From Komagataella phaffii GS115 (Eukaryota; Ascomycota; Pichiomycetes; Pichiales; Pichiaceae): DNA of 64,000 nucleotides. The stretch covers positions 793,001 to 857,000 of the forward strand of contig NC_012965.1 of NCBI RefSeq assembly GCF_000027005.1, read 5' to 3'. Position 1 is the first letter of the stretch, and every line of letters begins with the position of its first letter. This document shows positions 10,200 through 19,867 of this stretch, in pieces. Position numbers and translations under genes: made by a program. The notes beneath the pieces were generated by a model. That model did not search any database and was not told the DNA's origin. It saw only the letters and a list, made by a program, of their open reading frames with translations.

Positions 10200-13157
10200 A
10201 TGGCTTCATTAGAGGAGAAACTTCGTTTCAAGAGCGAAGTGTTTCGCTTGACTAAACAAACGTCGAGTATATCGGTTGATGATCCATATTGGGGCATATT
10301 CTGGAACTGTCCCACGTGTGCAAGCGATATATTTGACCTATTAAGTGCCACAGATATTAGAAACATACGAGAAACAAATAAGTCAAACTTCATTACTTTG
10401 ATTAGGGTCATTGCCCTTCAGTTAGTACACCAAAGTAACACAGTGACAAGTCTAGATGAAAACACGGCTCTTCTCAATTGCATAAGGGTTCTGACGAAGT
10501 TCCTGCCATCCCTGTATGAAGACCCCTCCCTAGAAGAAGTGGAAAAAAGTTTATTTTGGTCTCTGGACACATTGTACAACAGGGATGCAACTTCTGGATC
10601 ACAGTGCTCCGATGTTGCTACAGTAGCAACTGAAATATCCTCCTCGTCCGTGCTTTCAAATCAACTTCATGATTCTTCAAGCACCTCGGCTCAGGTTGAA
10701 TTTCAAAGTTCCCAAAATCATATTGAGCAGGCATCAATAAAAGCCAATGTCGGTTCTCCGGACTATAGTACTGTGCCATTAGGTGCAAAGCTTGTTTTTA
10801 CCCTAGTCCAGCTCTTGTTCACCCAAAATTTTTGCATAAAATCCCAGAGTTCAGTTCGAAGCAAAGGAGCAAAACCCATTGTGGATTTCTCAATATGGGA
10901 GCCCGGTATTGGGTTCAATGGCCCATTCAAACCTCCTAATACCTTTATCGACAGCAACAGGTATGAAACGATGAAACTATTGATAACTTTATGCTCTCGG
11001 TGTTTATACATACCATCGTCAGAACTCGTTGCTCAAGGGTCTCGATTTCTAACGGTGTTGGTGACAGCTATTCCCAGGTTACAGATTTTGACACTACTCT
11101 CCTCCCTGCTTAATCTGACTGCTAGGGCTGCACGAGATCCCAAAGAGAGCGGTTTGGAAATGAATAATTCTCAGTTGAATAATTTACGGACTCTGAACGT
11201 AACGGCGGCAATTCATCTGCTTACTCTCATGTTTGTATACCCTCTGCCCAAAAATAATCTTCTGTTTCTGCAAGAGCTTCGAATCTATGACTCTACTCCA
11301 ATCAACTTGGTCCGATACTACATGGGAAGGCTCCATAAAGAATCGGAATTGGCATTTTTGAAGGTCAGCCTTTTCGGTATTTTAAAAGCTCCATTGATAG
11401 AAATGTCCAAACTGGAAAACAGCACATCTCTTACAGCTATGATTAAAGCAAAGACATACACAATTCAGCCTTCTCTGTGGTGTACTGAAATCGTTATATT
11501 GGTATGGGAACTGTACCAATCTAATAAAAAGTTTAGCCAACTTATATCTGCAAAACACTCTGTGGAATTGTCGCTCATCTTGCTGTTTTATATCAACTAT
11601 TACCGCAAGGATGAGCATCATCGTAACCAAGTACGAATATGTTCTTACTTTTTCCTGTACTTAACGAATGATGAGCAGATAACTTTCAATCTCTTGAAAC
11701 CTTTCAACAGTGCAATTTATTCAAGCTTACCCCAATCATTCAAAACTCCAACAACCCCAATAACATATAGAGATTTCTTTATTGTCCGAATATGCACGAT
11801 GTTGCTGGATGATGAACCTGGGATCCTGACCTCCATATTGATTGAGATGTTGTACAATTTGATCCCAATTACTAGAGCGGACTATCTTTCCAGCCATACT
11901 GACGAAGTGACTGTTTTCCGAAAACGGCCGTTTAACAACAGTGTTACTGTCTGTGAACAGAATGGCCAAATATCACACAGTGCTTCCGCAAATTTGATGC
12001 ATGTAATAGTGAAACTATCCAGACCACAATACTTAGCCTCAAACTCATTGCACTCCGATCTTCTAGGTCTCGTTCTGAGAGCGATTGCTCATTATTTAGG
12101 AAAGAACTTTCATGGTGTCGACTCTTCAGATTTGGGCGATGTCGCCGCCATGGCCTACACGTTGACCAAGAATTACAGGATTTTCAATGAAGTAAAGAAG
12201 GTGATTGAATCGGTAGGGCATATATCTGAACTGGATACTAAAAAGACTTTGTCGGTTCATTCAACGGAGTCAAATGTGTATGACTTGGAGAGTATTGACC
12301 CGTCTGAAGATGAATCCGAAGATGAGGAAGCAAAGTACAATCTAATGAACCTGAAGATGCCTGTAGGAATGTCAACTAAGGTGAAAGGAAAGCAGCCTCT
12401 GGATGCTCCTTTGAAAAAGACCTGGACTGGCACCAAGGCTCTGAAGTCAATTTTGAACTTCACAAACTATCTGAATAAAGAGCACACTGAACTGCTACAT
12501 ATTACAGACTTCAATACTGTTGTTGTGTCCATTGCAAATACATCTATAAAGCAGAAATCTTGGGAAAAACTAATTCACAGGGAATTTCTGCCCTCATACC
12601 GGCCCTGGTCGTGCCTCAAGTTTGTATGGAACAACGCGTCTTTGGGATGGTACGAGAGCATTCTTTGGGGACTCATTTATAACAGCAATGAAATCATTCA
12701 CAGAAACAAGGTTCTTTTAGATCTAAACAACTCAATTTCAGCAATTACCAAGGCAACCTCAGATTGGAGCTTCGGGATGTGGAAGTCTCCAAGAGCAGAG
12801 TCCACATACCCTTCAATTGAAAAGCAGGTAGAAAGAGCCTCAAGTTCGATGGTTGACACCGGAACTTGGAATGGAACATACGTCAAAACATTTAGAATCA
12901 AAGGCTCAGGTCAACACTCAAAGTTATTGAATCACAGAGGTGCAATAAATACCATGACAGACTCCTTGGTAAAGAAGATTAGCGATTTCCGAATCTCTAG
13001 CCCATCTGCCAATGGGCCAGCCTCCCAGCAGCATCAAAATCCACACCCTGAAAGCCATCACAACTTGGCTGAGACTGTCCAATTAAAAGTTACCCCGAGA
13101 AATTATATTCATAGGAAAGACTCTACTCTTTCAACTCTTTCAACTCTTTCAACTTAG
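10200..13157 (+). CDS. ECM30: Hid1/Ecm30 family protein (Golgi/vesicle trafficking)
   Basis: Encodes 985 residues. The animal homologue HID1 is a Golgi-associated protein needed for dense-core vesicle and receptor sorting; yeast Ecm30 is linked to cell wall and permease sorting. The N-terminus (KLRFKSEVFRLT, then DDPYWGIFWN) matches the HID1 start, and a second conserved block follows (GAKLVFTLVQLLF, FSIWEPGIGF). A Ser-rich insert occupies about residues 140-190, and an acidic patch (DPSEDESEDEEAK) near 700-712. Family members usually start Met-Gly and are myristoylated; this one starts Met-Ala, with no in-frame upstream ATG and no convincing upstream exon. It is shorter than S. cerevisiae Ecm30. 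The 3' end carries a 9-bp repeat. It lies between DIF1 and TSR2, as in S. cerevisiae. Confidence 0.85.
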   Translation: MASLEEKLRFKSEVFRLTKQTSSISVDDPYWGIFWNCPTCASDIFDLLSATDIRNIRETNKSNFITLIRVIALQLVHQSNTVTSLDENTALLNCIRVLTKFLPSLYEDPSLEEVEKSLFWSLDTLYNRDATSGSQCSDVATVATEISSSSVLSNQLHDSSSTSAQVEFQSSQNHIEQASIKANVGSPDYSTVPLGAKLVFTLVQLLFTQNFCIKSQSSVRSKGAKPIVDFSIWEPGIGFNGPFKPPNTFIDSNRYETMKLLITLCSRCLYIPSSELVAQGSRFLTVLVTAIPRLQILTLLSSLLNLTARAARDPKESGLEMNNSQLNNLRTLNVTAAIHLLTLMFVYPLPKNNLLFLQELRIYDSTPINLVRYYMGRLHKESELAFLKVSLFGILKAPLIEMSKLENSTSLTAMIKAKTYTIQPSLWCTEIVILVWELYQSNKKFSQLISAKHSVELSLILLFYINYYRKDEHHRNQVRICSYFFLYLTNDEQITFNLLKPFNSAIYSSLPQSFKTPTTPITYRDFFIVRICTMLLDDEPGILTSILIEMLYNLIPITRADYLSSHTDEVTVFRKRPFNNSVTVCEQNGQISHSASANLMHVIVKLSRPQYLASNSLHSDLLGLVLRAIAHYLGKNFHGVDSSDLGDVAAMAYTLTKNYRIFNEVKKVIESVGHISELDTKKTLSVHSTESNVYDLESIDPSEDESEDEEAKYNLMNLKMPVGMSTKVKGKQPLDAPLKKTWTGTKALKSILNFTNYLNKEHTELLHITDFNTVVVSIANTSIKQKSWEKLIHREFLPSYRPWSCLKFVWNNASLGWYESILWGLIYNSNEIIHRNKVLLDLNNSISAITKATSDWSFGMWKSPRAESTYPSIEKQVERASSSMVDTGTWNGTYVKTFRIKGSGQHSKLLNHRGAINTMTDSLVKKISDFRISSPSANGPASQQHQNPHPESHHNLAETVQLKVTPRNYIHRKDSTLSTLSTLST
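13122..13156 (+). repeat. 9-bp tandem repeat at the 3' end of ECM30
   Basis: The unit TTTCAACTC occurs about 3.5 times and encodes a repeated Ser-Thr-Leu run as the last residues of the protein, directly before the stop. It is a small coding minisatellite likely to vary between strains. Confidence 0.8.
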
Positions 13158-13204
13158 TAAAAATACACTCATTACTTAACACTACTTACTCTAAATGCAG
13201 CATT

Positions 13205-13837
13205 TCATCTTTTGCGTTGAACTATAGTGAATCCATCATCGTCTACTATTGCCTGAGGCACTGACTCCGTTGCTTCGGTCATTTCCGAGTCTTCATCTTG
13301 CTGCGTGCCTGGCGCATGAGCATCGATATCACTATCATAGTCATCTACCTCATTCTCAGATACATCAGGATTTGAAGGGTCTTCTCCCACTGTGACTTGA
13401 TATTTTACATCACTGTTAGAGCTCTGTTTGGCCTGCCACTTGGCATAGCTTTCTTTTATTTTGTCTACCTCTCCTATGGCAACGTTCCTGTAACAATCTA
13501 GAACTTGCGCTGCCAACGGTAAAGCACTGTCATCCTCTACCATGACGTCAAACTCATCCTGCATGGCGTAGAGCAGGGTTTCTTCTATCATTGCTACATC
13601 CACGACCGAATTCTGCAAAAAGAGGTCGACAACAACAGCTGAGATCCAATCTCTCTTATCCTTACTATTTGGTCCACCCCACTGATTAACTACGGCAACG
13701 GATAGAGCATCCCATTTGTGCACTAGCATGCTGACACCCAGCTCAAACAGAGCATGAGATTTTTCATTCAAGAACTTGAGTGAATCGGCTCCTTCGCTGG
13801 CTTCTACAAAGTCAGTTTCGTCAATTTGAAGTGACAT
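13205..13837 (-). CDS. TSR2: Tsr2, chaperone of Rps26/eS26 in 40S subunit assembly
   Basis: Encodes 210 residues. Tsr2 is a nuclear escortin that releases ribosomal protein eS26 from its importin and delivers it to pre-40S particles. Residues about 28-115 carry the family signature: an FELGVSMLVHKWDAL stretch, then QWGGPNSKDKRDWI. The C-terminal third is highly acidic (EDPSNPDVSENEVDD, DEDSEMTEATE), as expected for binding a basic ribosomal protein. The start is an unambiguous ATG. It converges on ECM30 (47 bp apart) and diverges from CNA1 (239 bp), reproducing the S. cerevisiae YLR435W neighbourhood. Confidence 0.93.
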   Translation of the reverse strand: MSLQIDETDFVEASEGADSLKFLNEKSHALFELGVSMLVHKWDALSVAVVNQWGGPNSKDKRDWISAVVVDLFLQNSVVDVAMIEETLLYAMQDEFDVMVEDDSALPLAAQVLDCYRNVAIGEVDKIKESYAKWQAKQSSNSDVKYQVTVGEDPSNPDVSENEVDDYDSDIDAHAPGTQQDEDSEMTEATESVPQAIVDDDGFTIVQRKR

Positions 13838-14076
13838 GAAATCAAGATGAATCTTTCAGATTTAACTATTAGTGAGTTTCTAAGGTGCGCGCAACTTGAT
13901 AGAAAAAAAAAATATTTGCAGAGCTCAAACAGCAAAAGCTTAACACCACCACCAAAAATCTGTCCTAATAATAAACCCCAAAGCCTTCTTGCCTCAAATC
14001 GCGTATTAACATAAATCGTTGCTACCATTGATCTCAGGTTTACCGCCCCACAACTTAAGCTCACCCCTCCAACTAC

Positions 14077-15816
14077 ATGAACATAATGCTGGGGAAAAAA
14101 CTGGCCCAGAAAAGGTTAGCTAACGAAAACACGGCTAAGCTTGACAATGCACTCAAAGTGCTAAAGAATAAGGATGAAGAGGGGCTTGTTAAAAGAGATT
14201 ACTCAATCCATATTACCAAGGATGGCCAGTCCTTAAAGACTACAGAGAGACAAGTTTCGTCCGTACCGCCACCAATTGCTACGAAACCTTCTGATAGCGA
14301 GTTATTTTTGGAGAACGGATTGCCTGACCACGAGTTTTTGAGGACTCATTTCATAGGCCAAGGAAGACTTCATGAATATCAGGCCATTCGTATCATTGAA
14401 ATGGCGACTTCACAATTTATTAAAGAGCCAAACTTGCTAGAGGTACCTGCCCCAGTGACAGTGTGTGGTGACATTCATGGACAGTATTATGATCTCATGA
14501 AACTGTTTGAAGTTTCAGGACATCCTAAAGATACCAGTTTCCTATTTCTGGGGGATTATGTTGATAGAGGATGTTTTTCTATTGAATGCCTCATTTATCT
14601 GTATTCTCTAAAGTTGAATTATAGTGACACTTTTTGGATGCTAAGGGGAAATCATGAGTGCCGTCATTTGACAGAGTACTTCACCTTCAAGGCCGAATGT
14701 CTCCATAAGTACTCAGAAGACCTGTATGAGGTTTGCGTTCGATCCTTCCAAGGGCTTCCTTTAGCAGCAATCATGAATAAGCAGTTTTTTTGTGTTCACG
14801 GAGGTATATCACCCCATTTGAAATCTATTGACGATGTGAATCGTATCGATAGATTCAGGGAACCTCCTACAAAAGGATTGATGTGCGATTTGCTATGGGC
14901 AGATCCTATAGAGGAATACGATGAGGACGACGCCACCGAGGATCATTTTGTTCCAAACACATTAAGGGGCTGCTCTTATGCGTTTTCCTACGAGGCCTCT
15001 TCTGCGTTTTTGAAGAAGACAGGTCTATTATCGATTGTTCGTGCCCATGAAGCGCAAGATGCAGGATTTCGAATGTACAAAAGGACTAAGACGATGGGAT
15101 TTCCTTCACTTTTAACAATGTTTTCAGCTCCCAACTACTTGGACAGTTACAACAATAAGGCTGCAGTGCTGAAGTACCAGGATAACGTTATGAATATAAG
15201 ACAATTCAGCTCATCCCCACACCCATATTATCTTCCCAAGTTCATGGATGTATTTACTTGGTCTCTTCCTTTTGCTGGCGACAAGATGGTGGATATGCTA
15301 GTTTCCATTCTTAACGTTTGTTCTCAGAAAGAACTGGATGAAGAGACTCCTTTGGCCAAAGTTCCTGCTAGTGCCTTAGAAAATGTAGACAAACTAATAA
15401 AACAAAAGAAAGCAAACGCTTCAAAGACTACCCAAGAGTCTCAGATAGACCCTATGGACTTGGAAGCCAAGAAAGTGGTACTCAGAAATAAGATTCTGGC
15501 AATTGGAAGAGTATCCAGGATGTATCAAGTTCTCCGTCAAGAGTCAGAAAATGTACAAAAACTTAAGTCTCTGAGCGTGGATGGCCAGCTCCCCCCTGGT
15601 TCATTGTTAAACGGACCTGAAGGAATTCGCCAAAAGATTCACTCGTTTGATGAAGCACGTAAAATGGATCTCAAGAATGAGGCACTACCGCCTTTGCCCA
15701 CGGACTTTGCATACCAGCAGAAACTAGAGGATGAACGTATAAGACGCGATATTGAACAGCAGGTTAAACAAGACCGAAAGTTTAACACATTGGCCCAAAG
15801 ACTAAGTGATTTTTGA
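14077..15816 (+). CDS. CNA1: Calcineurin catalytic subunit A (Ca2+/calmodulin-dependent phosphatase)
   Basis: Encodes 579 residues. It is the PP2B Ser/Thr phosphatase that, with calmodulin and calcineurin B, dephosphorylates Crz1-type factors during Ca2+ stress. Metal ligands lie in GDIHG (D132, H134), GDYVDRG (D160) and RGNHE (N192), with later FCVHGGISP and RAHEAQDAGF. A calcineurin B-binding helix follows the catalytic domain. A basic amphipathic calmodulin-binding segment is at about 465-490 (KKVVLRNKILAIGRVSRMYQ). An autoinhibitory segment is at about 515-535 (IHSFDEARKMDL). CTG encodes the conserved Leu158 of FLGDYVDRG. Yeasts with two paralogues call them CNA1 and CMP2; I use CNA1 because the neighbourhood matches YLR433C. 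Confidence 0.97.
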   Translation: MNIMLGKKLAQKRLANENTAKLDNALKVLKNKDEEGLVKRDYSIHITKDGQSLKTTERQVSSVPPPIATKPSDSELFLENGLPDHEFLRTHFIGQGRLHEYQAIRIIEMATSQFIKEPNLLEVPAPVTVCGDIHGQYYDLMKLFEVSGHPKDTSFLFLGDYVDRGCFSIECLIYLYSLKLNYSDTFWMLRGNHECRHLTEYFTFKAECLHKYSEDLYEVCVRSFQGLPLAAIMNKQFFCVHGGISPHLKSIDDVNRIDRFREPPTKGLMCDLLWADPIEEYDEDDATEDHFVPNTLRGCSYAFSYEASSAFLKKTGLLSIVRAHEAQDAGFRMYKRTKTMGFPSLLTMFSAPNYLDSYNNKAAVLKYQDNVMNIRQFSSSPHPYYLPKFMDVFTWSLPFAGDKMVDMLVSILNVCSQKELDEETPLAKVPASALENVDKLIKQKKANASKTTQESQIDPMDLEAKKVVLRNKILAIGRVSRMYQVLRQESENVQKLKSLSVDGQLPPGSLLNGPEGIRQKIHSFDEARKMDLKNEALPPLPTDFAYQQKLEDERIRRDIEQQVKQDRKFNTLAQRLSDF

Positions 15817-16205
15817 ACCTCCACGAATGTACCACCACGGCTGTAGATGTTTACACAAGTGTAGAGAAGTGGTTGGAAAGATTCTTTGCAACTTTTCCTA
15901 CCTTGATCATAGTTTGTTTCGAACAGAACTCAAGAGAGTCAAGTGAAACAAGGCGTTTCGTTAACTGGAAATTAAAGTTCAATTCATATATTTGGATGGT
16001 TAAGTCAACCGATAGAGTTTTCATTACAGCTAACGTACGTAGATTCGGTTCGTTATGGTTGGCGTGATCACATTGAGAAACATCTCAGGATTTCTGTAAA
16101 TAGACTTTTATACTGGGAATATTTTAACCAGTCTCTTCAGGCTATGCAAAATGTGATAGCAACTAAACTGATATCGTTGGGGTGAATATCAATATTCAAG
16201 TAACG
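15817..16205. other. Convergent 3' intergenic region
   Basis: A 389-bp spacer between the CNA1 stop and the stop of the converging minus-strand gene. I see no RNA gene, repeat or conserved ORF. It presumably holds two 3' UTRs. Confidence 0.5.
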
Positions 16206-17387
16206 CTATTTTTCAATGTATAAGTCATTCAAGAATCTCACCAATAACGTATCGTCAACGTTATCCAATAGCGGTGCTACGTTGGAAATCAGAAAGCTTA
16301 ATTTCTGCTTCAGTATCCAGCTAAAGATTTCATAGGATAAAGAATCTCTTTTGCAAAGCTCTCCCAATTTCTTAGCTATTTTCTTGCGGATGTCAACCTC
16401 AAATCGACTCTCCTCGTTACTATATTCGTCATTGCGATTGGAGGGATCTGAAGGCCGTGCTCTTGGCAAAGATGACTGTGGAGTCATGAAAACTGATGAT
16501 ATCTCTGGCATGATCTGGGGAAACGTCTGGGACTGTCTATGTCTTTTTCTAGGTACGACGGAATCGTCCAAATTTTCATGTTGCTGTTGGTGCGACTGGT
16601 GTGCAATTGTAGGTGATATAGTTCTGTAATCACTTAGAGGTGATGGAGAAACTGGTAGTTGAGAGATGTTCAACTGCTGCATGCTAGATGAATTGGCATA
16701 GTGAGGTAGAAACTCCACCATGCGTTGTGCATCGGGTTCAGATTGTTGATGCGCAATCTTCAGGGGAAGTGATGTGTGCTGTGTTTGAGGTTGTTGATTT
16801 GGCGACAGATGGACATATCTTCTTTCGGCTTGGGCTTCCCGAGGTGTGTTCTGAGGTTCAGACGTATAATCAGACGCCAACTTGCGCATGTTGACAGTAA
16901 AAAACCCCTTTTTCTCTGCGTTGCCCACCGCTAATGATTCTTTGAAAAAGGGTTTTAGCTGTTCAAGATATAAGCAGTTCTTGTTCCGAATTTGACAAAT
17001 GACGCTACGCCCATATCTCTCCTCGGAGAGTTTCCATTTATAATCTGGATATTCTATGAAACAGGTAGTAGAGTTGTAGACAAAACTGGGATCATTGCTC
17101 AATTGACAGTAACCTTTCATGACCTTCTTCAACATATCTTTGAGACTCACCACATTCCGGTCGGTCACAGGTGTACAGTGTAGTATGCTTTTGTTCATTT
17201 CCTGACGAATAAATTGCCGAATGCTCTGTGTCACAGGAAAGTTGCAGTTATTGCCATTTTCTTTTGTTAAATGGACAAAAATCTCAGCAAACTTTAGTTT
17301 TTGCTCATCAGAAAAAATATGTCTAGAAGGCCCAGTAAATCCAGTAAACTTTGGAGATTGTATCGTCTGCAAAGGCTCGATAGACAT
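16206..17387 (-). CDS. Uncharacterised protein with Gln-rich centre
   Basis: Encodes 393 residues from a clear ATG. I do not recognise the family. Residues about 25-175 look folded, with alternating helices and aromatic residues (FSDEQKLKFAEIFVHL; TCFIEYPDYKWKLSEERYG). Residues about 185-335 are low complexity, rich in Gln, Ser, Pro and His, and include basic PRKRHRQSQ (a possible nuclear signal) and SPSPLS/TP sites for proline-directed kinases. The last 60 residues are again helical (IRKKIAKKLGELCKR, then a hydrophobic tail). There is no signal peptide or membrane segment. The layout suggests a nuclear regulatory or scaffold protein, but that is inference. It converges on CNA1 and diverges from LOT5 by 260 bp. 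Confidence 0.8.
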   Translation of the reverse strand: MSIEPLQTIQSPKFTGFTGPSRHIFSDEQKLKFAEIFVHLTKENGNNCNFPVTQSIRQFIRQEMNKSILHCTPVTDRNVVSLKDMLKKVMKGYCQLSNDPSFVYNSTTCFIEYPDYKWKLSEERYGRSVICQIRNKNCLYLEQLKPFFKESLAVGNAEKKGFFTVNMRKLASDYTSEPQNTPREAQAERRYVHLSPNQQPQTQHTSLPLKIAHQQSEPDAQRMVEFLPHYANSSSMQQLNISQLPVSPSPLSDYRTISPTIAHQSHQQQHENLDDSVVPRKRHRQSQTFPQIMPEISSVFMTPQSSLPRARPSDPSNRNDEYSNEESRFEVDIRKKIAKKLGELCKRDSLSYEIFSWILKQKLSFLISNVAPLLDNVDDTLLVRFLNDLYIEK

Positions 17388-17647
17388 AAATCGCTGAAAA
17401 TAACAATTAATTTAGTTATTGAGGAGTACTAGCTCGGTATATATCCATACTTTAGCAGAGTTGAATTGAACAATTCAAAAGTTAGATGTTTGATGCACAT
17501 TCATGTACGAACAAAGTGCGGCGGGGTCGAGGATCAAAACGGGAGGAAGGCACGCGTTTCTCCCTCCAGTAAACCCCCACCCATGGGCCCAATCCCCTTG
17601 TAGGGTTTTTTGCCAGCTTGCTGGAACAACTTCACACTTGAACTCAT

Positions 17648-18406
17648 ATGTTTATAGTGCGGTGCATTCATGAACGTCCCACTATAGAGAATTCGGTTCC
17701 TTCCAAGGCTTTCCAATCGTCTTTCCCAGAAGGCGCACTTCCCTCTGACTCGGAAGATAAGCAAGTGATATATGGGGGTGGATTTTTCCGTTTAGCATTT
17801 ATCAGCAAAGATTTTGAGATTCAAGGCGTACAAAACACCGAATGTTCGGAATGTTTTGTATATGTTCTTAACACGTGTCTTGTCTTGTGGTTTGAATCTG
17901 GAAGGTTTGGACTGAGCATTCCCTACCAATTAGTTTTACTTGCAGCGTTGCAATCTGATCCAGAGGGCATATATCTGCAAATAGAACCCAGAGGAGATCT
18001 AACTGCAAGTCCAGAATCAACTCTAGGATCGAACACGGCTCTAGTGGAGCTCAAGGTTACATATGACGGAGTGCGCTCTGACGCATTATTGGATCAATTT
18101 CCCAATTCTATAAATCAGACCTATGAGGCAATCGCCCAATGCTCCTCATTTCATGAAGATCCTAGTTCAGATACTGAAGATGACAGGGAAGACAACAGTC
18201 TTCAACAAAAAGACGCCTTCACTACCGATCTCACTAACGGCGAAGCAGATGATTTAGCCCCTTTATCTCATTCGCCTACATTAGGTAAATCCGCATCCAT
18301 GGCAGTTAATATTCTTGGTCAAATAGTAGGCATACGAACCCGAGATGATGATGAAAGCGATCAAGACGGTGTGCATTATATAAACAAAAAGACTCATACA
18401 CATTGA
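17648..18406 (+). CDS. LOT5: Lot5/ICln-like (Voldacs family) protein
   Basis: Encodes 252 residues. The N-terminal PTIENSVP, then VIYGGGFFRLAFIS, FVYVLNTCLVLWFE and SIPYQLVLLAAL, outline the PH-like fold of the ICln/Lot5 family. Animal ICln acts in Sm-protein assembly and cell-volume regulation; yeast Lot5 has no settled function. The second half is acidic and Ser/Asp-rich (SSDTEDDREDNS, RDDDESDQDG), as in ICln. The ATG at 17648 gives the family-like start. It is next to SPE1 as in S. cerevisiae (YKL183W/YKL184W), but here the two converge with a 60-bp gap, so one has flipped. Identification rests on motif pattern plus position. Confidence 0.75.
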   Translation: MFIVRCIHERPTIENSVPSKAFQSSFPEGALPSDSEDKQVIYGGGFFRLAFISKDFEIQGVQNTECSECFVYVLNTCLVLWFESGRFGLSIPYQLVLLAALQSDPEGIYLQIEPRGDLTASPESTLGSNTALVELKVTYDGVRSDALLDQFPNSINQTYEAIAQCSSFHEDPSSDTEDDREDNSLQQKDAFTTDLTNGEADDLAPLSHSPTLGKSASMAVNILGQIVGIRTRDDDESDQDGVHYINKKTHTH

Positions 18407-18466
18407 CTAGCATAATACGTTGTAGTAATCAAAATCAAAAGAACAATTAAAAAAAACAAATCACTT

Positions 18467-19867
18467 TTATATTAAACTTTCACTACATGTATAAATAGTG
18501 TGGGATTCCTTTTGAAACCCGTTGAAAGCTGTAGCTGCCGCAGAAGTATATGCACCAATTTCGTCAAAAAATATCCAATCCCCTACTTCCATTAAAGATG
18601 AGACATAGGTCATCTCACTAATACAATCTAAACCGTCACATGTGGGTCCCCAAATCGAAACGGGTATCTTCTTTTCTGATTCAGGTAGTGAGAACTGCAA
18701 ATCATAAACGAAACGGCCATTAATAGTCAGAGCTTTTCCCTTGGGCAATTGATGGTCATAGAGAACACAGTTCAGATTGTTGTATAACCCATCATTGACA
18801 TACAACATGGCATGGGCTGTGGGTGTTGTCGTATCCGACGATTGTGTGGTCATCCTCCGAGCAATAACATTGCAGGCCAAAGTAAATGCTGAGGCAGCAA
18901 AGTATCTACCTGGTTCAGCAATGATCTTTAATTCTGGAAATAATTTCTCCGGGAAGTATTGGTCGCAGGCTTCTCGCAAGTATCTCGACGATTCGTCAAA
19001 AGTTTGCAATACAAATCCACCACCTACATCCAGAATGTTCATCTTGAATCCTAATCTTGTCCCCTCTTCGAACAAGATGCTAGAATCCTTTGTTGCTTGC
19101 GTTATAGCGCTGAAGTCAGAAGCTCCCGATCCTACATGAAATGCCACACCCGCCACGTTCAGCTGCAATTTTTTAGCTAGTCTCAAGAGGTCAAATGATT
19201 CTGACATTGAAGCTCCAAATTTCGTTGAAAGACGACATTGGGCGGACTCATCATCGGTCGAAATTCTGAGCAGTAGGCGAGATTCCGGATGATATTTGGC
19301 AATCTTGTATAATTCGTCACTGTTATCAAATGTAGTTAGGTTGACGTTAACTTTTTTGGCATTTCTCACGGAACTAATTGACTTGCAAGGGTTGGCATAG
19401 GCAATTCTATCTGGAGACACGCCTAAGTTGAGAATAGTGTTTATTTCACCGGTAGATGCGCAGTCAAATCCTGTTCCTAGAGTAGCCAAAACCTCTAATA
19501 ATTTTGGGTCGTTGTTGCACTTTACTGCATAGTAGGGTTTGATACGAGGTAACTTCTCGCACCAATTTTTGTAGAGACGGAGTACCTCCCCAAGATCGCA
19601 TACGAAAAACGATTCTTCCTCCTCGGGCAAACATGTGTCCAAGTCGATTGCACTGATATGGTCGTACAATGCCTGGCCAACCATCTTGCGGGATTTTGCA
19701 AGTGCCTCGGCGGTATTTGGTTTGGAAACCCTTTTAGTAATGACATTGTTTAGGCCATCCACAGCATAGGTATGGTTATGGTCATTGCACTCGCTGTTTA
19801 AAAGAGAAGTACGAAATTTGTCATTAGCCACATCGCTGAACGAGTTAACGATGGAAGGAACAGTCAT
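18467..19867 (-). CDS. SPE1: Ornithine decarboxylase
   Basis: Encodes 466 residues. It decarboxylates ornithine to putrescine, the committed step of polyamine synthesis, in the cytosol. It is a fold III PLP enzyme: PYYAVKCN carries the PLP lysine K116, HVGSG and DVGGG form the phosphate-binding glycine loops, EPGRYF follows, and WGPTCDGLD contains the catalytic C410 contributed to the dimer partner's site. The N-terminal 50 residues are variable. The length matches S. cerevisiae Spe1 (466). Family members are degraded after antizyme binding; the antizyme gene is not in this window. CAR2, which competes for the same substrate, lies about 9 kb away. Confidence 0.97.
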   Translation of the reverse strand: MTVPSIVNSFSDVANDKFRTSLLNSECNDHNHTYAVDGLNNVITKRVSKPNTAEALAKSRKMVGQALYDHISAIDLDTCLPEEEESFFVCDLGEVLRLYKNWCEKLPRIKPYYAVKCNNDPKLLEVLATLGTGFDCASTGEINTILNLGVSPDRIAYANPCKSISSVRNAKKVNVNLTTFDNSDELYKIAKYHPESRLLLRISTDDESAQCRLSTKFGASMSESFDLLRLAKKLQLNVAGVAFHVGSGASDFSAITQATKDSSILFEEGTRLGFKMNILDVGGGFVLQTFDESSRYLREACDQYFPEKLFPELKIIAEPGRYFAASAFTLACNVIARRMTTQSSDTTTPTAHAMLYVNDGLYNNLNCVLYDHQLPKGKALTINGRFVYDLQFSLPESEKKIPVSIWGPTCDGLDCISEMTYVSSLMEVGDWIFFDEIGAYTSAAATAFNGFQKESHTIYTCSESLI

